Part shown: in pieces, positions 19,049-31,533 of the stretch
Numbering within the stretch: the first letter of the stretch is position 1
How the letters are laid out: every line of letters starts with the position of its first letter
From: Lepidurus packardi
Lineage: Eukaryota; Arthropoda; Branchiopoda; Notostraca; Triopsidae
Length of the DNA stretch: 64,000 bases
Assembly (NCBI GenBank): GCA_023053545.1
Contig: JAKZAN010000003.1
Coordinates: 10,001-74,000 of the forward strand
Direction: 5' to 3'
Program-made: the position numbers and the translations under genes
Notes under the pieces: generated by a model
What the model was told of the DNA's origin: nothing
Seen by the model: only the letters and a program-made list of their open reading frames with translations
The model's database searches: none

Positions 19049-21297
19049 TCATTCGTCTTCATCAGAAAAGTAAACAACATGGTCAAGGGGATCTTCTTCT
19101 GTCTCGGCGGTGTTCAATGGACTCTGGAAGTTTGACAAAATGCAGCAAACGGTCCAGATTTGATTGGCAAGACCAATCAGAGATTGAGGAAAAACTTGGG
19201 ACAAAATTCGAAAAGTCTTGATTCTTCCGATCCGCCTTTCAACTTGGACCCTGAGGGATGCGATTACTTAAATTGTCTTCACTTCGCTTCTTGTGAATTG
19301 GTGATCCCCTCTCTTGAAGGGAGGCATGTTAAAAGAAACACCTTTCGGCAATATTTTCTCAATGTTGAAGCCTTTATCTGCCATTATGCCATCGCCATCT
19401 TACTAATCTTGGTCCAAAATCCCGGAACGTTTCGAAATTTCTTCGTCGCTTATCGAACCAGAGAATAAGGCCGAAACAAATGTCACCAGACCGTTCGGAG
19501 AAATACCAACAATGCCCTTGAAGGTATGTGTTCCCTTGTAAAAGGAATACAAGCCTGTTTTGAGGGTAAAGGAGCTGGGATTCTGGCATCTGATTTCTGT
19601 GGCGTCAATGATCACCCTTGTGAAAGGGTAACTTTTACGGAACTCTTCAGGCATGGTTTTCTGGATGTACTCTTTTGAAGGCCAAAGCTGTAAGCAACCC
19701 AATCTGAAGTACATGAAATTAATCCAGCTCGCAAACACTCTGCTGACTGTAGAAAGATTAACTCCAAATCTATGAGCTAGATCTCTTTCTAAAAGGTTCA
19801 GGCGAAGGCGGCAAAACACCAGTAACAATTGGTCCACACCTTTCTGTTATGGGAGTAAATGCACGTTTGACACGAAGAACGAGGGGAAAAAATACGTACT
19901 GTATTCAACACCTCAACTGTCGGTGTTACAACAATGACAGTGTAAATGATAATTAACAATGGGGGGTTGCTTTCACGGGCACGCCTATCTCTTTTGCTCA
20001 CTTGACAAAACCTCTGTTCTCTAAGACCACTCTTTCTCTTCTCCCTCCCTTGGATTCACCACTCCCGAACTCAACTCACTTTTCTACCTCGGGGGTTGAC
20101 ATCGTACAAACAAGGTAATACAAAACAAAACAAGGGAAAACTGGTGCCCGTTTATCCCAAGCCTAGCGCTTACTAGTGCACATGTACCGGGGTACATAAC
20201 ATTTCATAGCTGGTGGTCTTCCTCTTGTTTTCGGGAGAGCGTTCAGGTTCGTAGATTGAGGTCCACGCCACTGGATGATGTTTTCTCCGTTTTCACTAGG
20301 GTCTAGGTATCCAAATAATGCTTCAAACTCATCCGGAGACTCCATTCCGGTGTACAGTTTCATTAGGCTCTGATTTGCTGTAATGGCATCAAACGACATT
20401 TGACAGGATTTCAATTTTACTATCTCACGTTGTGCCAATGACAGATCCCGACGCGCCTCCTCCAAGGAGACCTACACATATTATTTTAACATTGTTTGTT
20501 GAACTACACTGATTGTACCTTCAAGAGTTTGTTTTCGTTTTCAGCCCTGAACCTGGCAATTCTCTCCTTCGATACATCATATATTAGTGATTCCTTCTCT
20601 CTCTTCATATCTCCCAACAGCAAAAGGAGTTCATCTACTGTTCGTTCAGTGTGTGGCTGATGCGGCTCAGAAGATAGTTGAATCTCAGGGGTAGCAAGAT
20701 TAAAACTGTCATCTGTTCGTACTGTTTGCGACTCAGATGGTTCAAGCGATTCTTGGGGCGACGGTTCAAGTTGACTGGAACACTCATCATTGTTATCGAT
20801 TGGTTTACCTACGTCGAAGGTTTAAACTTCAAAATTATATTTTACATTAATGTACAAAGATATACCCTGCTCATTTACACCCTGAGCTTCATCTCCAAGG
20901 ATACTCTCAGTAAGGAATCTGCGCTTAGCAGGTAGTTTTCTCGGCTTTGGACTTGGTTTAAAATAAAAAAAGGAAGGTAAGACACCTGGCCGAAGTAGCC
21001 GCCTTCCAGAAGGAGGATTGTAAGAGTAAAAGTCCTCCACTTTGTAATGCTTGGAACAAATTATGGTCCTTCTCGTTACCTGCATATAAACAAAGTCAGT
21101 TTTAATGTTAATATGCTTAATATTTCACTTGCTCTGAAATGTGGGCCAATGTCTCTTCTGATTCTCAAAGCAAACTGCTTCTGTAACTTCGGCTCTTTTG
21201 GTAGAACATGAAATGAGATTTTGGGCCCATCGCTCTTTTCCCCCAAGTTTCCCGTCTGGGATTTGCATCGAGGAACACAACAATAACGCATTTGTAT
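19049..21297 (-). pseudogene. THAP-domain DDE transposase, multi-exon, degraded
   Basis: In minus-strand order: a THAP finger split over exons near 21297-21130 (CCVPRCKS) and 21080-20865 (CSKHY, then GVLPSFF, the AVPxxF-like end); a serine/glutamate-rich linker exon 20811-20521; a coiled-coil exon about 20472-20174; and a catalytic exon about 19842-19049. The catalytic part has a helix-turn-helix (DLAHRFGVNLSTVSRVF), D in RVIIDATEI, D in MADKGFNI and E in VERRIGRIK. Two adjacent stops (TAG TAA) precede the second D at about 19400 and another follows, so it is inactive. With the YqaJ gene this resembles ISL2EU/IS4EU-type two-gene transposons (moderate recall). Confidence 0.72.
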
Positions 21298-21378
21298 GCT
21301 TTGGAAACTCAACTAAGTAGAAAAACAAAGAAACAATAACACACTGATTTATGACAACTGTCAGCGAATGGGGTTGTA

Positions 21379-24300
21379 ATGGCGGATTTACCATTGTTTC
21401 TCAATAGGTGGCGTATTTTGGAAACAACCCTATTACAAGTTGTCGAAAAGGATCTCCATCAAATTAATCCTTCCATCCCGAACCCAGTCTTGGCCCGCAA
21501 GACAAGGCAAGGCAACCTGGCCTTAACCTTCAAGAGCCATGAAGACAAGTCCAAAGCGGAAGCAGGCCTAAAAACGGCTACTCTGCCTGAATTAGGACCC
21601 GTAAAGACTGTATCGCAAGCTACACGTCTCATAATACATCAACTACCTCGGGACCAAACCCTAGACCAAATATGCTCCCATTTGACAGAAAAGAACGCGG
21701 ACACTTCCGTAACCTTCCTGTCAGCAAAGGCTCGATGGTTGAACCCAAGCAGCACCAAAGCCTACGGCTCAATCCAATACGTATGCTCTTCATCAGCTGA
21801 AAAACTTAAACTTCTTAACGAAGGTGCTCTCTTCGCCTTCAACCGGGTTGTTCAAGTTGAAGATTCGCGTTCATCAGACATACAGTCAAAGAAGCAAACG
21901 ACAGAGGCTGCGAGGCGGTTATTATACTCGAACCACCCCAAAAGATTGATTCTGTGACTTACCAAGGTTTCTACGCATCGGTGCCCAACTCCGAATACAA
22001 AGGGCTCATAATCCTGTCCAAATTGAACAGCAATGTCACAGTCAACTGGGTAGACGAGCTCTACGCCATCCTCCAAATCACTTCCCCACATGCCCTCCCT
22101 ATTACGGTGATTGGAATATACAGGCGACACACGGCAGACACCGATACTTTACTCCGGACAATATGGGAGACGTAAACATCTGAGCCCACACATAGTACTC
22201 ACAGGCGATTTCAATGCCTACCACTGGTGGTGGGAGAACAAATCGCCAGACGAGGCAGGCAACCTCTTGACTGACTTCGCACACAGACATAACTTTGACT
22301 TATTAAACAAATGGGACACTCAAACCTTTAAAAACGAAAGAGGACACTGCTCCACATTGGACTTGACTTTTGCGACGCCCCAAATTCTCACCCAAGTTAA
22401 ACACCACCTGCTAAACGACGACAATTTTGTGAACGAATCGGACCACGCCGCAACAACCATAGACTTCCTTTCACATAGTAAAGCACCTTCTGTACACGCT
22501 TGGAACTACCACAAAGCTAACTGGTTGCAACTGAACACAGACTTGGCTTCAGACATCTTCATAAATGTCTCAATTCTCTCTGACTTACATACTCCACAAG
22601 ACATTGACGCAGCCACATGCTGCCTAACCAGACTAATCACGCGTGCCATGCAGCGTAACATCCCAAAACGGAAAATCGGGAACAAGACGAACCATTGGTG
22701 GAACTCTAATCTGAAATCCTTGCGAAAGCAAACTGCCAGCTTACATAGACTTCACCAAGGTCTCGCAAACTCCAAGCAGCGAGCAAAACTGGAAAAGAGC
22801 AAGAAACCAGTACAGAGCGGAAGTTCGAAAGACTCGAGAACAATATTGGAACAACAAACTACTAACACCGGACAATCGTGTGCTATGGAATTGGGAAAGG
22901 AACCTCCGCCAAACAACATCGAAAGCATGCCTAGATCAACTCCAGAACAAAGACGGAATCCCTTTTACCGAACCAGTGGATAAATTAAATTTCTTAGCTA
23001 CTGACTTAATCAACGGACAGCCACACATACCTGTTACCTTCACTCCTGCACGACCTTACAAAGTCCTCAGAAATCCAGCCCCCCCCCCGTTTACCCTGAG
23101 CGAAATTCAAGGTATCCAGGAGCACATCCCACCTTTAAAAGCAGCCGGCCATGATGACATTCAAGCCATCGTCATCAACCATATATGGAACACAATCGAC
23201 AAAACCATCCTGCGAATTTACAATGCATCCCTCACTATTGGTTACTATCCAACTATCTGGAAACGTGCAAAAGTCATCCCTATTCCAAAACCAAACAAAA
23301 AGGACTACACATCTATTAAGAGTTTTCGTCCCATTGCATTACTTCCTATCCTAGGGAAAATGCTTGAAAAAGCTATTTCCCAAAGACTCTCCGACTCTTT
23401 AGAAAAGGGCAAACTTCTAAACAACTGCCAATGGGGCTTTAGACCCTCCCGATCGACCACCGACGCACTAGTATCACTTAGTGACTCCATCCTCAATGGC
23501 TTCGATAAACGGAAAGTTACAACGGCACTACTGCTAGACATAAAAGGAGCCTTTGACAATGTGAATCATGATAAGCTTATAAAATCGTACGAAAAAAACA
23601 CGTCAAATCTCAATATACTAAACTCATTAGCAGTTTCTTGACCAATAGAGATGCGTATACTTTCCACAATGGATCTGCGAGTGATATAGTCACTCTTCCA
23701 AAAGGAGTAGGCCTACCACAAGGATCCCCCCTGTCCCCTCTCCTATTCTTATTATACATCGATGGCGCGCTACAAATTATCAAAGGAAAACGAGTTAAAA
23801 TCATTGCCTTTGCAGACGACCTCCTCCTGCACACGCCTGGCTCTTCGGGTAAAGTTAACACTAAACTGCTAGCAAATTCCCTAAAAGCACTAACGTTGTG
23901 GAGCAACCACTGCCAGTTGGAATTCAGTACTGAAAAAACTGAACTGATTAATTTCAGCAGGAAACGGACACCCGACTTTACCCCGTTAACCTGGCAAAAC
24001 ACCACGATACTTCCGAGCGATTCCGTACGATATTTGGGTTTAATTTTAGATAAGAAGCTTGACTGGTCAGCCCATGTAGGATCCCTAGCAGTAGCTATAA
24101 ACAAGTCACTTCATCGTATTCGCACTATTGCTAAGCAAAACAGAACTATCTCGTGTAGTCAACTAAAGACGCTCATTTCGGCGACAGTTTACTCCAAGCT
24201 ACTGTACGCATCCCCAGCCTGGTTTAACATTACTCCAACATCCTTACGACCACTCTCCTCGATCCATCGGCAAGCCCTATTAGCAATTACTGGAGCACTC

Positions 24301-24600
24301 AAAACCACTCCGACATCAACATTAGAAGTTGAAACCGACATCTTACCGCTAAAACTCCTCATCAAAGAATCTGGACTTCGCTACGTATCTTCCAGACTAG
24401 GAACGGAACGACTGGCACAGACAGGAAACAAGACCAAACGGTACATCACAAACTCAAAGAGACTTATCGACTTGACCAAGACCACTTTCGAGACTACTGA
24501 CTATATCCCCAAAGTCTCTCACCAAACTATACAAAAAACCCTGATCACTGAATGGACAAAAGAATGGGAAAGTCTTCCTTCAGCAACTCATCTGAAGCAT
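21379..24600 (+). mobile_element. Non-LTR retrotransposon (Jockey/I/Tad-like), frameshifted
   Basis: An ORF1-like segment (21379-21957) is followed by an APE-type endonuclease (GDFNAYHWWW near 22205, SDHAATTID near 22440) and a reverse transcriptase in pieces at 22880-23641 and 23638-24600. RT motifs are [36 protein letters not shown] and FADDLL. At least three frame changes and a missing endonuclease N-terminus make it defective. No RNase H is seen before the sequence dissolves into (AT)n. The 5' end abuts the THAP element near 21380 with no duplication I could find. The exact clade is uncertain. Confidence 0.85.
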
Positions 24601-24614
24601 TATATATATATTTC

Positions 24615-24836
<222 letters not shown>

Positions 24837-24919
24837 TTTCCTGGCTTGTATTCAAGTCTGTGCTCTACTGCCCATTAACTGGGAACATCGGTGTTTTATA
24901 CCCTTCCCCGAGTAGTCGT

Positions 24920-25384
24920 ATGAAAACAATTATTCATATCTTATTACCAAATTTAGCAGCAGCTGAGACACCTTGTGTCAAGACACGAACACTCTCAGCT
25001 AAAACAACCTTTGAAGAATCCCGACAAACTCAACAAAAGTACAACGCAGAGAAGAGCCCAGATGGGATGCAAAAAGGCTGCTGGTTCACTGCAAAGTTAG
25101 CTGCCCTGGGCGGTACCTATTTGCCAAGAGAAACAAAAACTCTATGAAGACAATTATTGATATCTTATTACCAAATTTAGCAGCAGCTGAGACACCTCGT
25201 GTCAAGACACGAACACTCTCAGCTAAAACAACCTTTGAAGAATCCAGACAAACTCAACAAAAGTACAACGCAGAGAAGAGTCCAGATGGCTGCAAAAAGG
25301 CTGCTGGTTCACTGCAAAGTTAGCTGCCCTGGGCGGTACCTATTTGCCAAGAGAAACAAAAACTCTATGAAAACAATTATTGAT
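24920..25384 (+). repeat. 224-bp tandem repeat, two full units plus start of a third
   Basis: Units begin ATGAAAACAATTATT at 24920, 25144 and 25367 and are about 96% identical by eye. Most of another unit recurs at about 28446-28610. They contain short open frames without recognisable domains. A non-coding or decayed element repeat is likely. Confidence 0.88.
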
Positions 25385-26690
25385 ATCTAATTACCATATT
25401 AAAGCTAGCATGCATTGTACGAATAATGTTTAAATAGCATTAAATTAAATAGTATTAAATGGAAATCAAACCAATCTACCAATAAAAAATGGCAATGAAA
25501 CTGGAAAGTAATGACGTTTTTCCACTATCGTGCTGAAAAATTCCCCGCAAAAGTGAAGGCTTACCACGTGCAGTTTATTACGCCAATTTCAATGCGCCTA
25601 CTCTATCCCATTGTATGCTAGTAAGCTCTTCTTATTGCTAGTTCCTTATGTTAAATAGAAAAAAAAGTAAAAATACAAAAAGCCTTCATTTTTCTAAACA
25701 TTTCGTTTGTTTAGAAAAATCTAAACGTTGGAACAACGTTGGAGTGTGGAGGCAACGGACAGCCTGTTATCGCTCTTAAAAATGGCAAGAACGGGCTTAA
25801 CTGGCATACTTATACGTTAAACTTGGTACATTAATGAAATCTAAGTGAATGCGAATATTCTCCACTTGTTTCTTACCTCTAAAACTTCCAAAAAGTTCCA
25901 CTTTTTAAGCCACTTATTCTGACAAAACACGCTAACCGCCAACAGGAGAGGCTTCCTTAGGGGCTGCCACCCAGAAACAGCTGCGTTCTAATAGCGCAAT
26001 ACGACCCGAGCGCCATTATGAGAGCTTTTTGGCATTAACGGTGCAAACAGAACTAGTTAGTTTTGAAATATTTCCTTTTCCTAACTCAGTTCTTCAATAA
26101 TGACAATTAACTGTTTAATTTAACTGCGCTCTCTGAAATGGATGGGAATGGGATGAGATTTAAAATGAAATGAAAAAAATTGTAGAGGAATTGTAGAAAA
26201 ATTAATTGTAGAGAGCTAATTGAAATAATTCAATAAACTAACGATTAGCCAAGTAAGAAATAAACTGATTCCCAACTAAACGTAAAAATGGTATTTTAGC
26301 AAAGGTCTAACTCAGGCCATTTCATTATGTACTGGTAATGAATCCTTAGCGATTCTAAGCTAATAATAAATTGATCAAAACGACGGTTATTTGCCATGTA
26401 ATTGTAGTCAAATGTTTCCTTTAACTGCGCTCTCTGAAATGGGTGGGAATGAAAGGAGATTTTAAATTTAATTTAATTAAAAAAATAAGTTATAGGGAGC
26501 TAATTTAAATGAGTCAATCAACTAACGATTAGCCAAGTAAGAAATAAACTGTTTACCAACTCCATGTAAAAATGGTATTCTAGCAAAAGGTTTAACTCAA
26601 GCCATTTCTTTATGTACTGGTAAATAAGCCTTAGAGATTCTAAATTAATAGTAAATTGATCAACACGACGGATTACTTGCCTGTAGTGCG
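25385..26690. repeat. Dispersed/segmental repeat, copy A
   Basis: Positions 25390-26100 match 28612-29299, and 26085-26400 matches 36326-36625, with about 95% identity by eye. Within it a block starting TTTAACTGCGCTCTCTGAAATG occurs at about 26118 and again at 26418, an internal tandem duplication of about 300 bases. It has no open frame of note. It could be an unrecognised non-autonomous element or a local duplication. Confidence 0.8.
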
Positions 26691-26849
26691 GTCATAAGGG
26701 TGGCACGATATCTTCCAAAACGTTGACTATATCCTCAAGTTGCTGCTGTCAATTGTTGACTAGCAAAAAAATCCCATAAATATCTTTTCGGTTTTTCTTT
26801 TTGTACCCAAACACGAATACCTGCAAATCGAGCGGCTATTAGGTAAAGT

Positions 26850-28384
26850 AGATATCCAACCCGTAGATATCCAAGACGCCGATAAACCGCAAGGATGTGA
26901 CATTACTAGCCAAAGATTTGTTGATCAGGGACACATTTTTTTAAAATAAAGGCCAATAAATATGCTTAGTTAGGGCGTCACGCGGACATATCGCTTGAAA
27001 CAAAAGAAAAAGTCGACATTTTGACTTTATATGTTGACTATTTTTTATTTGAAAGGACAAAATTGAGCGCTTTTTACCTCTTTTAGGTTCAATGGCTTTG
27101 TAACCATTTCTCGCTTAGTAACAATCTGGCGATAACGCAACCATTTACGCAAATCCTCTTTATATTCAATTTCAAACCCATTACGTGGCAGGAATCAACC
27201 AGGAGTATCAGGACGCTAAAAATAATATCTTAATAAATGGAACTACAAGAACTCGAAAATTCTTCTTAAAGAGTGCTTGAAACATAAATACTTTTAAACA
27301 TGGGTGGTGCAGTTCTCTTGATCCGCTTCTTGGATCTGCACATTTCCTAGGTGCAACATAGCCCCCAAAATCCTGAAAATGTTCTTCTGGATCTCATCAT
27401 TAAAGCCCAATGAATGGAAGGCGCGATTAGTGTGCGTGAACTCCTCCAAATCCTTTACCCCATCAAGGTAAGGACTCCCGCCCTGGTTCGTGTAATGAAA
27501 GCTGTCTTAATGACAATAAAAATAAAGAAACGATTCAAAACGCAATAAAATTGCATTTAACGCTACATAAAAGCAAAAGAAGAGCATATCGACTCACCTA
27601 AGCGTACATCCTGGTACTCGGGAAGACTAGCACCAGCACATAACTGGTAAAAGATTTGGTAATTCCGTTCCTGGTTCGACTGGAAGACCACTCGTGACTT
27701 TTCGAGTAAATACGTCCGTATGTTTGCTCCCGTAGTCTGATATAGACTGTTAAAGTCGATTTCCATATATTTGCCTTATCCAAGTCGATTTCCATATATT
27801 TGCCTATTTCCATATAAGTTGATTTCGATATATTTGCCAAATCGGGAACTGTTATCGTTTCTCGTCGTTTTCGCATTCCCAATCGCCTGCCAAAGATAAC
27901 CAGTTTACAAGCTTACTGTGCTCCCCGTTCATTTTTTCCCCTGCTTTTTGCCACTTTTACAAAGGAAAAATAACAAAAATGAAGTATATTTACCTCCATA
28001 ATGGGATTCGAAGCCAAAAATGTCCTCTCCTCTTGCGTTTCAGTGGCAGAACCTCCGACAGGGGCAAAATAACGAATTGCGTACATGGCAGAAACAGTTT
28101 TGCCTGCTCCTGACTCTCCTGACACAATGATGGACTGGTTTCGGTTCTCTCTGCAACAAAAAATCGCCCATTTTTTTTTTTTTACAAAGTGAGGAATTTA
28201 TTGTAAAAAGGAATCAAATAGAGGGAAAATCTGAACCTTTCAAGTTTCGTATAAGCTTCATCTGCGACTGCGAAGATGTGAGGGTCTAAATTCCCATATT
28301 GACTCTGGTTTCGATAAGTCAGGACAATGTCATTGCCATAAATACGTAACTCTTCATAGGGATTAACAGCAACCAAACGGCTTC
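26850..28384 (-). pseudogene. Myosin V-like motor-domain pseudogene fragment
   Basis: Minus-strand exons with GT-AG borders are 28384-28237 (VAVNPYEELRIYGND), 28150-27994 (P-loop [18 protein letters not shown]), 27886-27598 ([18 protein letters not shown] and [13 protein letters not shown]), 27505 to about 27300 (YTNQGGSPYLDG), 27215-27078 (WLRYRQIVTKRE) and a scrap near 26900-26850 (FIGVLDIYG). These are ordered parts of a class V-type myosin head. Exon 27886-27598 has a threefold micro-duplication of the GKYIEI-coding bases with a stop, exon 27215-27078 has an in-frame TGA, and the last scrap repeats TTGGATATCTAC. Several head exons are missing. It is a decayed gene piece, not a working myosin. 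Confidence 0.85.
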
Positions 28385-28437
28385 CTACAAGAAAACAAGA
28401 AAAGAGGTTAGAATCCGGACTTGTGAATTTCTTAAAA

Positions 28438-29299
28438 AGAACTAAAACAACCTTTGAAGAATCCAGACAAACTCAACAAAAGTACAACGAAGAGAAGAAC
28501 CCAGATGGCTGCAAAAAATGCTGCTGGTTCACTGCAAAGTTAGCTGCCCTGGGCGGTACCTATTTGCCAAGAGAAACAAAAACTCTATGAAAACAATTAT
28601 TGATATCTTATTACCAAATTAAAGCTAGCATGTATTGCACGAATAATGTTTAAATAGCACTAATTTAAATAGTATCAAATGGAAATCAAACCAATCTACC
28701 AATAAAAAATGGCAATGAAACTGGAAAGTACTGAAGTTTTTCCACTATCGTGCTGAAACATTCCCCGCAAAAGTGAACGCTTACCATGTGCAGTTTATTA
28801 CGCCAATTTCAACGCGCCACTCTATCCCATTGTATGCTAGTAAGCTCTCCTTATGTTAAATAGAAAAAAAAAGTGAAAATACAAAAAGCCTTCATTTTTC
28901 TAAACATTTCGTTTGTTTAGAAAATCTAAATGCTGTCTAAACGTTGGAGTGTGGAGGCAACGGACAGCCTGTTATCGCTCTTAAAAATGGCAAGAACGGG
29001 CTTAACTGGCATACTTAGAGGTTAAACTTGGTACATTAATTAAATCTAAGTGAATGCGAGTATTCTCCACTTGTTCCTTACCTCTAAAACTTCCAAAAAG
29101 TTCCACTTTTTAAGCCACTTATTCTGACAAAACACGCTAAACGCCAACAGGAGAGGCTTCCTTAGGGGCTGCTACCAGCCACAGCTGCGTTCTAATTGCG
29201 TAATACGACCCGAGCGCCATTATGAGAGCTTTTGGGCATTAACGGTGCAAACAGAACTATTAGTTTTGAAATATTTCCCTTTTCCTAACTCAGTTCTTC
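28438..29299. repeat. Segmental repeat, copy B left part
   Basis: Matches 25216-25384 followed by 25390-26095. It is interrupted at 29299 by the BEL-1 insertion and resumes at 36331, so with BEL-1 removed copies A and B are collinear. Confidence 0.85.
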
Positions 29300-29784
29300 T
29301 GTTCAGATGGAGGACCAGATTTAAGCACGAGTTCCCTAGATTACCCTTCTGTAATATAGAGAGAATTCTAACTCGGCTTAAATCGCTGAACTTGGAGCTT
29401 TGCTCCGTTGCAAGCCTTTTTACTGAGCAGTAAAGATGCACACGGCTCCAACGTCAAGCAAGAACTCTTTGTATTCTTCATACAAAATTACATTTATACT
29501 AAGCTGAAGTCTTTGTCGCTCATCGTCATCATTGGTCAGTTAAAGATTTTAAACGTCTAGAAACATGTGCGAAGTCTGTTTTTTGTCAGTCATAAATCGT
29601 CCTACGGGGGGCCCATGCAAAAGGTACCCCTTTTTTGGCCTGTCAATCGTAGGAGTCAGTTTTCAGCCTAGTTACATGTTAGTTACGCCTTTCTCGAGCT
29701 CCGTACATCTGGAGTTTAGGGAGAAAGGGTAAAGTTGTCAAAGTTGCATGCAAAGGTTGTAAAATTTAACATTTCGTCCGAACA
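29300..29784 (-). repeat. BEL-1 3' LTR
   Basis: 485 bases, nearly identical to 35841-36325 (differences seen: GAGTTCCC/GATTTCCC and TAATATAG/TAACATAG). The element reads on the minus strand, so this is the downstream LTR. Confidence 0.96.
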
Positions 29785-29789
29785 TCCTC

Positions 29790-31364
29790 CCCCCCAGAGC
29801 AGTGCTCCAGGTTTGCCGGAACACTGCTCTCACACTTTTCCAGGAGGCAAAGCCAATGAATCGGGCGAAGATAAATTCCATGTTCGGTCCGGACCTTGTC
29901 TACTCGGACCAAACCGTCAGCTCCAGGAAACGTCTCTTCAACTTGGCCTACACACCATTTTCCTCGTGGCTGATTAGGCTCTACCACAAGAACCGCGTCT
30001 CCTGGCTGGAAACTTCGTTCTTTTAGCCTCCACTAGTTCCTGGCCACCAAGGACGGAAGATAATGCTTCCTCCACAAGTCCCAAACCATGGTAGCTAGGT
30101 GTTGGACATACTTGTATCGATCTCTAGGGGCTGGATGAGAGAAATCGCCCGCTGGATTGGGATTCCCCGGTTGTTGGTTCAAGAAGTCATTGGGGGTTAG
30201 CGGACGAAAGTCGTTCGGGTCTGACCTTGTGTAGCTAAGTGGGCGTCCGTTGAGGAACCCAGCTACTTTGAAAAGTACCGTACGTAGAATGTCTTCAGAG
30301 AGAATCCGGTGGTTCTGATTCTCTATTTCCAGTACTTGGTATAGTGCTCTTTTTGCTGACCGGACCAGGCTTTCGTGTATTCCGCCGAAATGTGGCGCGG
30401 AAGGCGGCTGGAATTTCCAACGGATCCCTTTTTGCTTGCAAAATGAGGAAACTTCCGAACTTCCTTGAAGCTCCTTACTATATTGCCGTAGCATCTTTTC
30501 CGCACCCACAAAGTTTGTTCCGTTATCCGAATAAATCGAATAAGGCTTACCTCGGGTAGAAATGAATCGTCGCAATATTAGGAGGAAGTCGCTTGCCGAT
30601 AAGGAATGCGCTAAATCCAAATATACAGCTCGGGTGGTCATACACGTAAATATGGCTCCGTAACGCTTTACAGAGCTATTTCGTCCGTAACTAACCTCCA
30701 GAGGTCCAAAATAATCTACCGAGGTGTGATAGAATGGGGGACAACCAATAGCAAGTCTTTCTACCGGTAAGTCACCCATCATCTGAGTGGCGGGTTTTGC
30801 AAATTCACGAATGCATTTGGGACACGTTCTCCGAGCTTTCTTGATAGCTTCTCGTCCACACAAAACCCAGAAATGTTGACGTATATGCGACAGAACGTGA
30901 TCAGTCCCCGCGTGATTGAGAATTTCGTGAAATCTTTTTATCAACAGTGTAGGGAGAGGGTGTTTTGCTGGTAATATAACGGGGTGCTTGTGGTCGTAGG
31001 GAAGCTTGGCAGACCCGATCCTCCCTCCTACCCTCAGCAACCCGTCTTTCCCAATTATGGGGTTCAACGGAAGGATTTTTGAAGTTTTCTTCAGGGCCTT
31101 ACCGTGTTGTAACGCTACCAACTCCGTTGAGAACATCTCACTTTGGCACACTCTTAACTGTTCCAAGAATTGTCCTTCAATTTTAGTGAAACCAACAGTC
31201 TCTTCAGCAGACACTGTGAGTGTCGACCAATAGACCGCTTGAGCCGGTTCGATACTTGCGTGAAGAGATTGGACTTCGCAGCTTGTACGAATCTCTTCCA
31301 TATTGCGTGTTCCGGATGAAAGTATCCGGAAGGTTTGCCAACGCTGGCTTATCCCGTGGGACAT
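29790..31364 (-). pseudogene. BEL-1 integrase with DUF5641-like C-terminus
   Basis: A zinc-binding HHCC region (H in HEILNHAG, CPKC in RRTCPKCI), catalytic D in SVDYFGPLEV, D in IYSDNGTNF and E in FGGIHESLV define an integrase. The C-terminal domain (AVLVVEPNQPRGKW) lies in the same frame but beyond an in-frame TAG at 30033-30035. The integrase is also out of frame with the RT/RNase H part. It would insert the cDNA. As it stands the polyprotein is broken. Confidence 0.9.
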
Positions 31365-31533
31365 TGCGACCTCGACCGCTGACTATTAACCCTTTTTGGA
31401 ATTTGACGTTTGCTTACGCCTTCGACGTTTTTTCCACGAATCGACTTGGCACTATGCTTTACCTTTCACCTTTTCTTTCCCTTGGACAGGACAGTCGGAG
31501 AACAGACGTGCCGAAAGACAGATATAGACAAGA

